DNA of 33,339 nt from the NCBI GenBank assembly GCA_039033855.1, contig JBCCBV010000026.1, positions 1 to 33,339 on the forward strand, given 5' to 3'. A model generated the notes under the pieces. That model was not told where the DNA came from and searched no databases. It worked only from the letters and a program-made list of their open reading frames with translations. This DNA comes from JBCCBV01 sp039033855 (GTDB lineage: Bacteria > Planctomycetota > Phycisphaerae > Phycisphaerales > Phycisphaeraceae). Each line of letters opens with the position of its first letter. Position 1 is the stretch's first letter. The translations under genes were made by a program, and so were the position numbers. Shown one piece after another: positions 24,030-32,836 of this stretch.

Positions 24030-25550
24030 GTGACCCCCGAGCCGCCACCCGGCCCTTCACCCGCCGATGCGCTATCCGATGGGCCACAGGGCCCTGCACC
24101 CGCCAGTGCCGCGCCCTTGGCGGCACCGCCCGGCGTGCAGCCCCCGCCGACCGTTGCGCCTTCCGACCCGGCTGCCGTTGGCCCGCCAGACCGTGGCCCG
24201 GCGCCGCAAGACCCCGGCTCGCTCAAGAAACGCGCCATGACCGGCGGCAAGTGGTCGGCCGGGGCCTACGGCCTATCGCAGATCATCCGGCTGGCCAACA
24301 GCCTGATCCTCACGCGTCTGCTGGCGCCCGAGGCGTTCGGCCTGATGGCGGTGGTCACCATCTTCCTGAGCGCGCTGCAGATGCTTTCCGACCTGGGCAC
24401 CAGCGCTGCGGTCATCCAGTCCAAGCGCGACGACGACCGCTTCGTCAACACCGCCTGGACGCTCCAGGCCCTGCGCGGCGTGGTGCTCTGGGGCGTGAGC
24501 TGCGCCATCGCCTACCCGGTGTCGATGGCCTACGGCGAGCCGGCGTTCGTCGCCTTGATCCCCTTCGTCGGCCTGAACGCCATCATCGACGGCCTGAAGT
24601 CCACCCGCGTGGTCATCGCCAAGCGCAAGCTCGACCTCAAGCACGTGGTCGTGATGCAGCTGTGCACGCAGACCTTCGCCGCCGTGGCCACGCTGGTGAT
24701 CGCCTGGAAAATCTTCGACTCGGTCTGGGCGCTCGCCATCGGCTCGGTGCTGGGCACGCTGGCGGCCACGGCCTGGTCGCACACCCTGATCCCGGGCATG
24801 CGCAACCGATTCGCCTGGGACGTCGATGCCATCAAGGCTCAGGTCCGTTTCGGCATGTGGGTGTTCTTTGGCACGGTGGTCACCTTCTTCGCCGCGCAGA
24901 CCGACAAGCTCATCTTCAGCTTCCTGGTGCCCCTGAGCACGATGGGCGTGTTCTGGATCGGCGTGCAGCTGGGGTCGATCAGCCGGAACCTCGCCCAGCG
25001 GCTCGGCGGCTTCGTCGGGTTCCCGGCGTTGTCGGAGCTCTACCGGCGCGAACCCGAACAGTTCAACGCCAAGCTGCTGCGCGTCCGCCGGGCCATGGTG
25101 CTGCCGCTCACCGCGATGAACCTGCTGGCGCTCGCGCTCGGCCCGGCGTTTGTGGTCTTGGTGTTGCCGGTGCAGTACACCTTGGCCGGGTTCGTGGTTC
25201 AGGTGCTGGCCGCCAGCTCGCTCGCGGGCATGGTGGTCACGACCTACGGCCCGGCGTACCTGGCCATCGGCAAGCCTAAGCTCAACTTCTTGTCGGTGGT
25301 CGGCCAGTTCGTGGCGAGCACGAGTTGCATCCTGATCGGCTACGCCTTGGGGGGGGAAGACGGCTTCTTCCTGGGTATGGCCGCCACGGCCTACGTGCGC
25401 TACGCCTATGAGTCCTGGCTCGCCAGCAAAGCCGGGTTCTGGCAGCCGCGCTTCGACTTCAAGGTGTTGCTGTTGGCCACGGCGCTGGCGCTCGGGGCGA
25501 TCGCCTTCTCGGCCCTGACCTATGGCTGGTTCTGGAGCATCAAGCCGTGA
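24030..25550 (+). CDS. Wzx-type polysaccharide flippase (MOP superfamily)
   Basis: The 506-aa protein has about a dozen hydrophobic helices. Its start LKKRAMTGGKWSAGAYG and LILTRLLAPEAFGLMAVV are typical of lipopolysaccharide/exopolysaccharide flippases, which move undecaprenyl-linked sugar units across the inner membrane. A Pro/Ala-rich cytoplasmic extension of about 65 residues precedes the family region if the GTG at 24030 is used. The ATG at 24237 would remove it and is a real alternative. A G8 tract lies within the gene at 25349-25356. The next gene overlaps by 4 nt (GTGA). The gene begins the export half of the polysaccharide cluster. Confidence 0.87.
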   Translation: MTPEPPPGPSPADALSDGPQGPAPASAAPLAAPPGVQPPPTVAPSDPAAVGPPDRGPAPQDPGSLKKRAMTGGKWSAGAYGLSQIIRLANSLILTRLLAPEAFGLMAVVTIFLSALQMLSDLGTSAAVIQSKRDDDRFVNTAWTLQALRGVVLWGVSCAIAYPVSMAYGEPAFVALIPFVGLNAIIDGLKSTRVVIAKRKLDLKHVVVMQLCTQTFAAVATLVIAWKIFDSVWALAIGSVLGTLAATAWSHTLIPGMRNRFAWDVDAIKAQVRFGMWVFFGTVVTFFAAQTDKLIFSFLVPLSTMGVFWIGVQLGSISRNLAQRLGGFVGFPALSELYRREPEQFNAKLLRVRRAMVLPLTAMNLLALALGPAFVVLVLPVQYTLAGFVVQVLAASSLAGMVVTTYGPAYLAIGKPKLNFLSVVGQFVASTSCILIGYALGGEDGFFLGMAATAYVRYAYESWLASKAGFWQPRFDFKVLLLATALALGAIAFSALTYGWFWSIKP

Positions 25551-26524
25551 CGAGTCCCACGCCCCCGTTGTCGGTCGGGATGACGGTCTACAACGGCCAG
25601 GGGTATTTGCGCGCGGCGCTGGGCAGCCTTCTCTCTCAAGATTTTGAGGACTTCGAGCTGGTCGCGGTCGATGACGGCTCGACCGACGCCACGCCGGACG
25701 TGCTCGCCGACGCCGCCCGGCAGGACGAACGGCTAAGGGTGGTGCGCCAGGACAACGCCGGCATTTCCGCCGCCGCCAACCGCATGCTGGCCGAGACGCG
25801 GGCCCCGCTGATCGCACGGATGGACGCCGACGACCTGGCCAAGCCCGGCCGGTTATCCGCGCAGGTGGCGTTCATGAACGGCCCGGGTTCTGCCGTCGCC
25901 GCCTCCGGCTGCGCGGTCGATTACATCGACGCCAAAGACCGCTTCCTGACCACCATCCGCCCGCCTTGCGACAACGAGAAGATCCAGTCGATGCTGCTCG
26001 GCGGGCACTGCGCGGTGTGGCACACCGGTTCGATCCTCCGCCGGTCGGCCGTGGACAAGGTCGGCGGCTACAGCACCGACCTGCGATACGCCATCGACCT
26101 GGACCTTTGGCTCCGATTGGGCGAGGTGGGCCCGCTGGCCAATCTGCCCGAATCGCTCCAGCGGTACCGCATGCACGCGGGCGGCGTGAGCGAGACCAAG
26201 CGCGACATCCAGCAGGAAGACGCGCGCACAGCGGTCCGGCGGGCCGGCGAACGCCGGGGCGTCGAGGCGGTGTTCGAGGAAACCCCCTGGCGGCCGGGCT
26301 CGGACCGAGCCTCGCGCGAGGCGTTCCACTTGAAGTTCGGCTGGTGGGCGTACCACAGCGGCCAGCGCAAGACGGCGGCCCTCTACGGCCTCAAGGCCGC
26401 GTCGGTGCGACCCTGGAGCTACCGCGGCTGGCGGATGACGCTCAAAGCGGCGCTCGGCCCGCCATCGCCCCGGGTCAAGCGACCGCCCGTCCCGGCCGAT
26501 CAAGCGGCTTCCGACGGCCGATAG
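25547..26524 (+). CDS. GT2-family glycosyltransferase
   Basis: The 325-aa protein has a GT-A fold with the usual family 2 start (SVGMTVYNGQGYLRAALGSLLSQ), VAVDDGSTDATPDVL for the nucleotide, and a DxD metal motif at D93-A-D95 (RMDADDLAKPGR). The likely base region is in the DLDLWLRLGE segment. Family 2 enzymes are inverting transferases. The C-terminal ~90 residues are basic and specific to this protein. The GTG start at 25547 overlaps the flippase stop by 4 nt. It probably adds one sugar of the repeat unit on the cytoplasmic side; which sugar is unknown. Confidence 0.88.
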   Translation: MTSPTPPLSVGMTVYNGQGYLRAALGSLLSQDFEDFELVAVDDGSTDATPDVLADAARQDERLRVVRQDNAGISAAANRMLAETRAPLIARMDADDLAKPGRLSAQVAFMNGPGSAVAASGCAVDYIDAKDRFLTTIRPPCDNEKIQSMLLGGHCAVWHTGSILRRSAVDKVGGYSTDLRYAIDLDLWLRLGEVGPLANLPESLQRYRMHAGGVSETKRDIQQEDARTAVRRAGERRGVEAVFEETPWRPGSDRASREAFHLKFGWWAYHSGQRKTAALYGLKAASVRPWSYRGWRMTLKAALGPPSPRVKRPPVPADQAASDGR

Positions 26525-26587
26525 AGTGGATGCGGCGGCCTTTGAGTTCCCGCAGCCCCCGCCGACGCGTCGCGTACGAACCCGCCT

Positions 26588-27595
26588 ATGCCCGAGCCGG
26601 TCCGAGTCACGGTTTTGATGCCCATGCGCAACGCCCGCCCGTGGGTCGCGGACGCCCTGCGCTCGATCCTCGACGGCCAGACCGACGCGGCAACGCCGCT
26701 GGAGGTCGTGGTCATCGACGACGGCTCGACCGACGGCTCGGCCGACGCGGTGGCCGCTCTGCAAGACCCGCGGGTGCGCGTGATCCCCGGGCCGCAGCGG
26801 GGCATTTCGGCGGCGTTCAACGCCGGGCTGGCCGAAGCGCGGGGCGACGTGTTGATGCGGTGCGACGCCGACGACTTGTACGAGCTCGGCCGTATCGCCC
26901 GGCAGGTGGCGCAGCTCGACGCCGACTCGGACCTGGTCGCGGTGTGCGGGCGGTTTATGATGATCGACGCGTCGGGCCGGCCGCTGTCCGACCCCAAGCC
27001 GCCGATGGATGCGCCGGACGCCACGTCGCCCGTCGATATCACCGACGAACTCCGCCACGGCACGACCCGCACGCACCTGTGCACCTTCGCCATGCGGACC
27101 GAGCACGTCCGTTGTCTCGGCGGCTGCCGGGCGTTTTTCGAGATCGCCGAGGACCTCGACCTGCAATGCCGGCTGGCGGGGCTCGGCCCGGTGCGCATGG
27201 ACCCGACGACGGCCTACCGGTACCGGCTGCTCGACGCGTCGATCACGCACCAGACCGTCTCGGCTCGGCGAGAACGTTTTACCGAACTGGCCAAGGCTTT
27301 CGCTTTGCAACGCCTGGAGTCTGGTGAAGACGATCTGGACCGCGGCGCCCCGCCGGAGGTGCCGAGCGACGCTGAGGCAGAGTCGTCGAGCGCCCCGCGT
27401 CAGTCGGCGGCGGAGCACGCGGCGCACCTGCTTTGCGGCCGGGCCTGGTCCGAGCACCGGTCGGGCCAGCGGGTTGCGGCCTTGCGCACGATGACCCGGG
27501 CTTGTTTGGCTCGGCCGGCTCACCTGGGGATGTGGCGCGGGCTGGTGGTGATGGGCCTGCGCAGCCTGGCGCCCGGCGGCGGGGGGGCGTCATGA
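26588..27595 (+). CDS. GT2-family glycosyltransferase
   Basis: The 335-aa protein is a second family 2 enzyme: VTVLMPMRNARPWVADALRSIL at the start, VVVIDDGSTDGS, and a DxD at D93-A-D95 (RCDADDLYELGR). A catalytic-type EDLDLQCRL region lies near residue 196. It looks distantly paralogous to the upstream GT2 gene; the DxD falls at the same residue number. An acidic, Ser-rich insert (about 250-280) precedes a helical C-terminus. The gene ends in a G7 tract at 27581-27587, and its TGA overlaps the next ATG by 4 nt. It starts 63 nt after the previous gene. Confidence 0.88.
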   Translation: MPEPVRVTVLMPMRNARPWVADALRSILDGQTDAATPLEVVVIDDGSTDGSADAVAALQDPRVRVIPGPQRGISAAFNAGLAEARGDVLMRCDADDLYELGRIARQVAQLDADSDLVAVCGRFMMIDASGRPLSDPKPPMDAPDATSPVDITDELRHGTTRTHLCTFAMRTEHVRCLGGCRAFFEIAEDLDLQCRLAGLGPVRMDPTTAYRYRLLDASITHQTVSARRERFTELAKAFALQRLESGEDDLDRGAPPEVPSDAEAESSSAPRQSAAEHAAHLLCGRAWSEHRSGQRVAALRTMTRACLARPAHLGMWRGLVVMGLRSLAPGGGGAS

Positions 27596-28725
27596 AGCGG
27601 ATCACCTTCGTCCTGCCCCACGCGGGCCTGTCCGGCGGGGTGCGGGTTGTGGCGATCTACGCCCAGGCGCTGCGGGAGCGCGGTTGGCACGTGACGGCCG
27701 TTTCATGGCCGCGCAACCGCAAACCGCTCATGCGCCGGGTCAAGACGCTTTTGCGCGGCGGCGGGTGGGAACCGGCCGTGCCGCCGGGCGCAGAGAAATC
27801 CCACCTCGACGGCGTCGTGGACGAGCACCGCGTGCTCGAGGCCCCGCGCCCGGTGACCGACAACGACCTGCCCGACGCCGATGTGGTGGTGGCCACGTTT
27901 TGGCCCACGGCCGACGCGATTGCGCGCCTGTCGCCGTCCAAAGGCGCCCCGATCTACCTGGTGCAGCACGACGAGAGAGTAATTTCGCTCGGCCAAGAGG
28001 ATCGCGTCGCGGCCACCTACCGGTTGCCCATGGCCAAGGTTGCGGTGGCCGGCTGGCTCGGGCGGATGTTGCGCGACGAGTTCGGCGACCCGGCCGCCGT
28101 GGTCATCCCCAACGCCGTCGACCCGGCCCGGTTCGACGCCCCGGTTCGTGGCAAAGCCCCGGCGCCTACCGTGGGCCTGATGTACGCCCCCGCGGCGTTT
28201 AAGGGGTGCGACGTGTCGCTCCGGGCGTTCGAGATGGCCCAGCGGCAGCGGCCCGACCTGCGGCTGGTGGCGTTTGGGGGGGAGGCTCCCACGGCCGACC
28301 TGCCGTTACCGGACGGTTGCCGCTTTGTCCGACGGCCCGACCATGAGACGATGGTGGGGTTGTACGCCTCGGCCGACGCCTGGCTGTTCGGATCGCGTGT
28401 GGAGGGGTTTGGGTTGCCGATTCTCGAAGCCATGGCCTGTCGAACCCCGGTGATCGCCACCCGTGCCGGCGCCGCGCCCGAACTGGCGCCCCCGGGCGGC
28501 GGCTGGCTGGTGGAGGTCGACGACGCCGACGCCATGGCCGATTCGATCCTCGCCTGCGCCGGGCTGTCTGAAGCAGACTGGGCCCAGCGGTCGCAAGCCG
28601 CCCGTCGGGTGGCGGCGTCGTGGACGTGGGACGACGCCGCGGACCGGTTCGAGTCGGCCGTGCTCGAGGCGGCAGAGCGCTTCGCGGGGCGGGTCGAGAA
28701 CGCTTCGGAGGCGCCGTCCCCATGA
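27592..28725 (+). CDS. GT4-family glycosyltransferase
   Basis: The 377-aa protein has a GT-B fold. Its N-terminus KRITFVLPHAGLSGGVRVVAIYAQAL is a typical donor-independent GT4 start with a Gly-rich turn. AVVIPNAVDPARF lies at the domain boundary, and the EX7E motif has E271 and E279 (EGFGLPILEAM). It is a retaining transferase, probably for the same polysaccharide. I chose ATG 27592 because it overlaps the previous stop by 4 nt and the family sequence starts there. A G7 tract (28276-28282) encodes the FGGE part of the donor domain. The next gene also overlaps by 4 nt (ATGA). Confidence 0.9.
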   Translation: MKRITFVLPHAGLSGGVRVVAIYAQALRERGWHVTAVSWPRNRKPLMRRVKTLLRGGGWEPAVPPGAEKSHLDGVVDEHRVLEAPRPVTDNDLPDADVVVATFWPTADAIARLSPSKGAPIYLVQHDERVISLGQEDRVAATYRLPMAKVAVAGWLGRMLRDEFGDPAAVVIPNAVDPARFDAPVRGKAPAPTVGLMYAPAAFKGCDVSLRAFEMAQRQRPDLRLVAFGGEAPTADLPLPDGCRFVRRPDHETMVGLYASADAWLFGSRVEGFGLPILEAMACRTPVIATRAGAAPELAPPGGGWLVEVDDADAMADSILACAGLSEADWAQRSQAARRVAASWTWDDAADRFESAVLEAAERFAGRVENASEAPSP

Positions 28726-30308
28726 CGCCGAGCGTGGTCATCCAGATCTACACGGTGTTGGCGCCGTTGCTGTTCTTGTTCATGCGGCCCAAGTACGCGG
28801 TGCTGGTGGTCTTCTACCTGGGCTGGTTGTTCCTGCCGAACATCTCCGAGGCCGAGGCGCTGAACCTGCCGTTGTTCCCGCCGTTGCGCAAGAGCGTGGC
28901 GCCCGGCTACGCGGTGCTGATGGGCATGCTGCTGTTCGACTTTGGCAAGGTCATGGCGTTCCGCTTCCGCACCATCGACTGGTTGGCGGTGGCGTTTGTC
29001 GGCCTGCCGGTGATTTCGTGCTTCACCAACTTCGAGTATTTCCGGTTCAGCCCGGTGCGGGCGATCCACGGGTCGTTGTCGCTGGTGCTGCCGAACGTGA
29101 TGCTCTACGGCGTGCCGTACTTCGCCGGGCGGGTCTATTTTTCCGACGGCCCGGGGCTGCTGCGGCTGGTCAAGGCGCACATCGTCGCCGGCCTCGTGTA
29201 CGTGCCGTTCTGCCTGGTGGAGTGGCGTTTGACGCCGCAGTTCCACCGCTGGGTGTACGGGTACCACGCCACCGACTTCGGCATGGCGATGCGGCTGGGC
29301 GGGTTCCGCCCGCGCGTGTTCATGTGGCACGGCCTGATGACCGGGCTGTTCATGTGCTCCACCGCAATCGCCGCGACGTGGCTGTGGGTGTCGGGCACGG
29401 CCAAAAAGATCGCCGGCGTGCCGATCTGGGCCGTAGCCCCCGGGCTGATCATGATCGGCATCCTGACCCGGTCCACCGGCGCCATCGCGCTCATGCTGAT
29501 GGCGTTGATGCTGATGGGGGTGATTTACCTCACCAAGATGCGCTGGTTGCTCTTGGCCATGGCGATGGCGGCGCCCCTGTACATCACCACCCGGGTGGTC
29601 GGTTGGCAGGGCTTCGAACTGCTGGAACTGGCGGAGAAGTTCAACGAAGAACGCGCGCTGTCGCTCGGCGGGCGGATGATGAACGAAAACGTGTTCATCG
29701 ATAAGGGGCTCGAAAAGCCGCTGTTCGGCTGGGCCGGGTGGGACCGCTGGCACGGCCGGATCGACGGCAGCGTCAGCGCCCAGGCCGCGCGCTACGAGGG
29801 CCACGCCACCGTGCCCGACGGCTGGTGGGTGATCGCCTTCGGCACCACCGGCTTTATCGGGCTCGGCACGCTGATCCTGTACCTGACCATGCCCGCCATC
29901 CTGCTGGTGAAACGGGTGCCCGTGCGCTACTGGTACGGGCCGGCCGGGGCGGCGGCGGCGATCGCGGTGATCTGCGCGATGCTGATGACCGACTCGATCT
30001 TCAACAAGATGGACGCGCACCCGTACCACATGATGGTGGGCGCGGCGGTGGGCACGCTGGCGGGGTTCCGCATGCCGTCGCCCGCGGGGCAGGCCGCAGC
30101 CCGGCGTCGACGGCCAGGCGAGGGTCGCCGCGACCCGCAACAGCGCTCTTCGCCCGACCTCGACCCCCACGGCCCCGACACACCCCAGCCCGGCGCCCCC
30201 GGCGCCACCGGATACGCGCACCCGCACCCCACGGGCGGCTACGGCCAGGTCCAGGATCGAGGCCCGGAACTGGGCCCGGATCGAGGCCCGGAACTGGGCC
30301 CGGCCTGA
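28722..30308 (+). CDS. Wzy/O-antigen-ligase-like membrane polymerase
   Basis: The 528-aa protein has about ten to twelve hydrophobic helices over residues 1-440 and a large polar loop at about 300-370 (GGRMMNENVFIDKGLEKPLFGWAG...), the usual layout of Wzy polymerases and WaaL-type ligases. Such proteins join lipid-linked repeat units outside the inner membrane. The last ~80 residues are Pro/Arg-rich and disordered, ending in an 8-residue tandem repeat (DRGPELGP twice) made by a 24-bp DNA repeat. ATG 28722 overlaps the upstream stop by 4 nt, and GGAGG lies about 10 nt upstream. Polymerase versus ligase cannot be told apart by sequence alone. Confidence 0.82.
   Translation: MTPSVVIQIYTVLAPLLFLFMRPKYAVLVVFYLGWLFLPNISEAEALNLPLFPPLRKSVAPGYAVLMGMLLFDFGKVMAFRFRTIDWLAVAFVGLPVISCFTNFEYFRFSPVRAIHGSLSLVLPNVMLYGVPYFAGRVYFSDGPGLLRLVKAHIVAGLVYVPFCLVEWRLTPQFHRWVYGYHATDFGMAMRLGGFRPRVFMWHGLMTGLFMCSTAIAATWLWVSGTAKKIAGVPIWAVAPGLIMIGILTRSTGAIALMLMALMLMGVIYLTKMRWLLLAMAMAAPLYITTRVVGWQGFELLELAEKFNEERALSLGGRMMNENVFIDKGLEKPLFGWAGWDRWHGRIDGSVSAQAARYEGHATVPDGWWVIAFGTTGFIGLGTLILYLTMPAILLVKRVPVRYWYGPAGAAAAIAVICAMLMTDSIFNKMDAHPYHMMVGAAVGTLAGFRMPSPAGQAAARRRRPGEGRRDPQQRSSPDLDPHGPDTPQPGAPGATGYAHPHPTGGYGQVQDRGPELGPDRGPELGPA
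30254..30301 (+). repeat. perfect 24-bp tandem duplication
   Basis: Two identical 24-bp copies (30254-30277 and 30278-30301), each starting GGATCGAGGCCC, lie in frame at the very end of the Wzy-like gene. They add eight residues and look like a recent slippage or duplication event. Confidence 0.95.
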
Positions 30309-30356
30309 CGGCCGTCGCCTGAGGCCTTTATCCAGCGGCACTTCCCCGGCGGGTTT

Positions 30357-30366
30357 GTGATATCAC
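30357..30366. promoter_or_regulatory. palindrome upstream of the GtrB-like gene
   Basis: GTGATATCAC is a perfect 10-nt palindrome in the 135-nt gap after the Wzy-like gene, 77 nt before the next ATG. It is the only AT-containing symmetric element in this gap and could be an operator. No regulator is identified. Confidence 0.3.
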
Positions 30367-30443
30367 CTGAAACCGACCGATGATGTGGCTGTGGCACGCG
30401 CACGGGACACGCCGTCCCCACCCGCGACCCCAGCGGAACCCCG

Positions 30444-31436
30444 ATGAGCCCACCGCCCCACGTGCTGTCGATCGTCATGCCCTGCCACAACGAGCAGGAA
30501 GTCCTGCCGAGCACCTTTGACCGGGTGTTGGGCATGGCCGACGCGTTCGCCGACCTGGGCCTGGGGCTCGAGGTGGTCATGGTGAACGACGGCAGCCGCG
30601 ACCGCACCGCGGAGCTGCTCGACCAAAAGGCCTCGTCCGACCCCCGGGTCAAGGCCGTACACCTGACGCGGAACTTCGGCCACCAGGCCGCGGTGACCGC
30701 CGGGCTGGAAACGGCGACGGGCGACGCGGTGGCCGTGATGGACGCCGACCTGCAAGACCCGCCCGAGGTGCTGCCGCAGTTCATCGACAAGTGGCGCCAG
30801 GGCTACCAGGTGGTGTACGCCGTGCGCACCAAGCGCAAGGAATGGTTCGGCAAGCGGTTCGCCTACTGGGCGTTCTACCGGCTGCTGGCGGCGCTCAGCG
30901 AGATCGAGATGCCGCTCGACAGCGGGGACTTTTGCATCATGGACCGCTCGGCGGTGGACTTGCTTAACCGGCTGCCCGAACGCCAGCGTTTCGTGCGCGG
31001 CCTGCGCACCTGGGTCGGCCTCAAGCAGGCCGGTGTGGTCTACGAGCGCGCCGCGCGCGAGGCCGGAGAGCCCAGCTACACCTTCCGTTCGCTGCTCAAG
31101 CTGGCGTCCGACGGGCTGGTGAGCTTCAGCTCGACGCCTCTGCGGCTGATCACCCGGATGGGGATGTTCTTCCTGGCGTTCTTTGCGCTGGTGTTCCTAT
31201 ACGTGATTGTGGCCCGGCTGTTCTTCAACCAGGGCCCGGCCGGCTGGGCGTTTAACGCCTGCCTGATCCTGCTGGGCTTTTCGTTCAACCTGATCGCGCT
31301 CGGGGTCATCGGCGAGTACCTCTCGCGGATCTTCCTGGAGGTCAAAGGCCGGCCGACGTTCCTGGTGGCCCGCACCGTGACCGTGGACCAGCCCGCCCCC
31401 GGAAGCACACCCGACGACGCGGAGACGACGCCGTGA
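30444..31436 (+). CDS. GtrB/DPM-like polyprenyl-phosphate glycosyltransferase (GT2)
   Basis: The 330-aa protein has a GT2 catalytic domain (SIVMPCHNEQEVLP; VVMVNDGSRDRT; the DxD at D100-A-D102 in MDADLQDPPEVLP; LTRNFGHQAAVTAGL) and two C-terminal transmembrane helices (about residues 234-260 and 270-295), ending in VIGEYLSRIFLEVKGRP. This is the pattern of bactoprenol glucosyltransferase GtrB and ArnC, which load a sugar onto undecaprenyl phosphate for transfer outside the inner membrane. The next gene is a GT-C enzyme, the usual acceptor-side partner, overlapping by 4 nt (GTGA). Together they may decorate the exported polysaccharide or a protein. Confidence 0.92.
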   Translation: MSPPPHVLSIVMPCHNEQEVLPSTFDRVLGMADAFADLGLGLEVVMVNDGSRDRTAELLDQKASSDPRVKAVHLTRNFGHQAAVTAGLETATGDAVAVMDADLQDPPEVLPQFIDKWRQGYQVVYAVRTKRKEWFGKRFAYWAFYRLLAALSEIEMPLDSGDFCIMDRSAVDLLNRLPERQRFVRGLRTWVGLKQAGVVYERAAREAGEPSYTFRSLLKLASDGLVSFSSTPLRLITRMGMFFLAFFALVFLYVIVARLFFNQGPAGWAFNACLILLGFSFNLIALGVIGEYLSRIFLEVKGRPTFLVARTVTVDQPAPGSTPDDAETTP

Positions 31437-32836
31437 CCCCCGCCGCGCCGGACGCCCCGATCGCAACCGACGTGCAGCCCGGCACGGCCGCACCCGAGGC
31501 TTCGGTCGGCCTGGGCCAGCGCCCGCCCGCGGCGCCGTGGAAGTGGCTGGTGGTGATCTTCCTGGTTGCGTTTGGCCTGCGTTTCGGCGTGATCCTGGTC
31601 GATGGCTCGTATCAAGACCCCCAGACCGCCGGCGCCATGGAGCACCGGGCTATCGCCCAGCAGTTGGTCGAAGGCAACGGCTTTTCCTTCATCGAAAAGT
31701 GGAATGGCACGCAGAAGACCAGCGTGCAGTCGCCGCCTTACCCGGCGATTTTGTACGTCGCGTTTTCGGTGTTTGGGGTCGATGCCCCGGCGGCGTACTT
31801 GTCGGCGATGGTGTTCAACGCCGTGCTCGGGTCGTTGGCGGCGGCGCTGACGTTCTTGATGGCCGGGCGGCTGGGCGCGGGGCGCTCGGCGGCGCTTCTG
31901 GCCGCGTCGCTTGTGGCCGTCTGGCCGACGCAGGTCTTTCTGGTGACCGCGGCGCAGGCCATCGCCATCATCACCCTGGCCATCGTGGCGGCGACGTGGC
32001 TGTTTTACAAATCGCTCGACACCGGCCGGGTGGCGCCCTGGTTGGCGTTCGGTCTGATCGGCTGCGTAGGCGCGCTCGCCGAGCCCGTGCTGCTGCCGCC
32101 CATGGCGTTCACCGGGCTGTTGATCTTCGTTTGGAAGTCGAAGCTCTCGTTCAAGCAGCGCTTCCGCAACGCGGCGATCCTGCTCGGCTGCGCAATCGTG
32201 GTGCTGGGCCCGTGGACCGTGCGCAACTACCAGGTGCACGAGAAGTTCATGCCGGTCAAGAGCACCTTCTGGGTCAACTTCTGGAAGGCGAACAACCCGA
32301 GCGCCACCGGCACCGACCGCATCCCCGCGACGCCCGAGCAGATCGAAAAGGGCCTCGACGCCGGCCGACAGTACGACACGCTGACCGCCGACCAGCGGGC
32401 CATGCTCATGGGCAAGAACGAGGTCGAGCGCGAAAAGCAATTCCAAGAGTGGGCCACCGGCTGGGTCAAGGAAAACCCCGGCGAGTACGTCAAGATGTGC
32501 TTCGTCCGCCTGGGCAAGACGATCTGGACCGACCCGCACCACCCCATCGGGCGCAAGCCCGCGTACCTGGCGCTGCGGGCGGTGTTCCTGGTGTTTACCG
32601 CGTTCGGGCTTTGGTGGGCCATCCGCAACCGCTGGCGGCTGGGCATGCCCGCGCTGATCGCCGGGTGCGCGTTTCTGATGTACACGCTGACCATCACGGC
32701 TGCGCGGTTCACGATCCCGCTCGAGCCGTTCGTGCTGTCGTTCGGCGCCGCGGGGTTGATCGGCGTGTGGAATCGCAAGCCGGGTTCGGGCCAGGCCGAC
32801 GCACCAGCCGACGCTTCTGCCGGAGCGTCGGCGTGA
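31433..32836 (+). CDS. GT-C membrane glycosyltransferase (ArnT/GT39/GT83-like)
   Basis: The 467-aa protein has a disordered N-terminus (about residues 1-35) and then roughly nine to eleven hydrophobic helices. The first luminal loop contains acidic residues (LVDGSYQDPQ and EHRAIAQQL) and the SPPYPAILY pattern seen in PMT_2/ArnT-type enzymes. These use polyprenyl-phosphate sugars as donors outside the membrane. The GtrB-like gene directly upstream would make such a donor, so the two probably act as a pair. The GTG start overlaps that gene by 4 nt. The C-terminal tail is Ala/Asp-rich, and its codons form a hairpin against the next start. The acceptor is unknown. Confidence 0.82.
   Translation: MTPAAPDAPIATDVQPGTAAPEASVGLGQRPPAAPWKWLVVIFLVAFGLRFGVILVDGSYQDPQTAGAMEHRAIAQQLVEGNGFSFIEKWNGTQKTSVQSPPYPAILYVAFSVFGVDAPAAYLSAMVFNAVLGSLAAALTFLMAGRLGAGRSAALLAASLVAVWPTQVFLVTAAQAIAIITLAIVAATWLFYKSLDTGRVAPWLAFGLIGCVGALAEPVLLPPMAFTGLLIFVWKSKLSFKQRFRNAAILLGCAIVVLGPWTVRNYQVHEKFMPVKSTFWVNFWKANNPSATGTDRIPATPEQIEKGLDAGRQYDTLTADQRAMLMGKNEVEREKQFQEWATGWVKENPGEYVKMCFVRLGKTIWTDPHHPIGRKPAYLALRAVFLVFTAFGLWWAIRNRWRLGMPALIAGCAFLMYTLTITAARFTIPLEPFVLSFGAAGLIGVWNRKPGSGQADAPADASAGASA
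32807..32832 (+). promoter_or_regulatory. stem-loop abutting the start of the last gene
   Basis: GCCGACGCT (32807-32815) and AGCGTCGGC (32824-32832) form a perfect 9-bp stem with an 8-nt loop. The stem ends on the base before the GTG at 32833. The only Shine-Dalgarno-like bases, GGAG at 32822-32825, sit at the loop/stem border, so folding could hide them until upstream translation melts the hairpin. Confidence 0.5.

Noticed and set aside
28017..30341. A 774-codon minus-strand open frame opposite the GT4 and Wzy-like genes
   Set aside because: The translation is His/Arg/Gln-rich low-complexity, antisense to clear membrane-protein and glycosyltransferase motifs.
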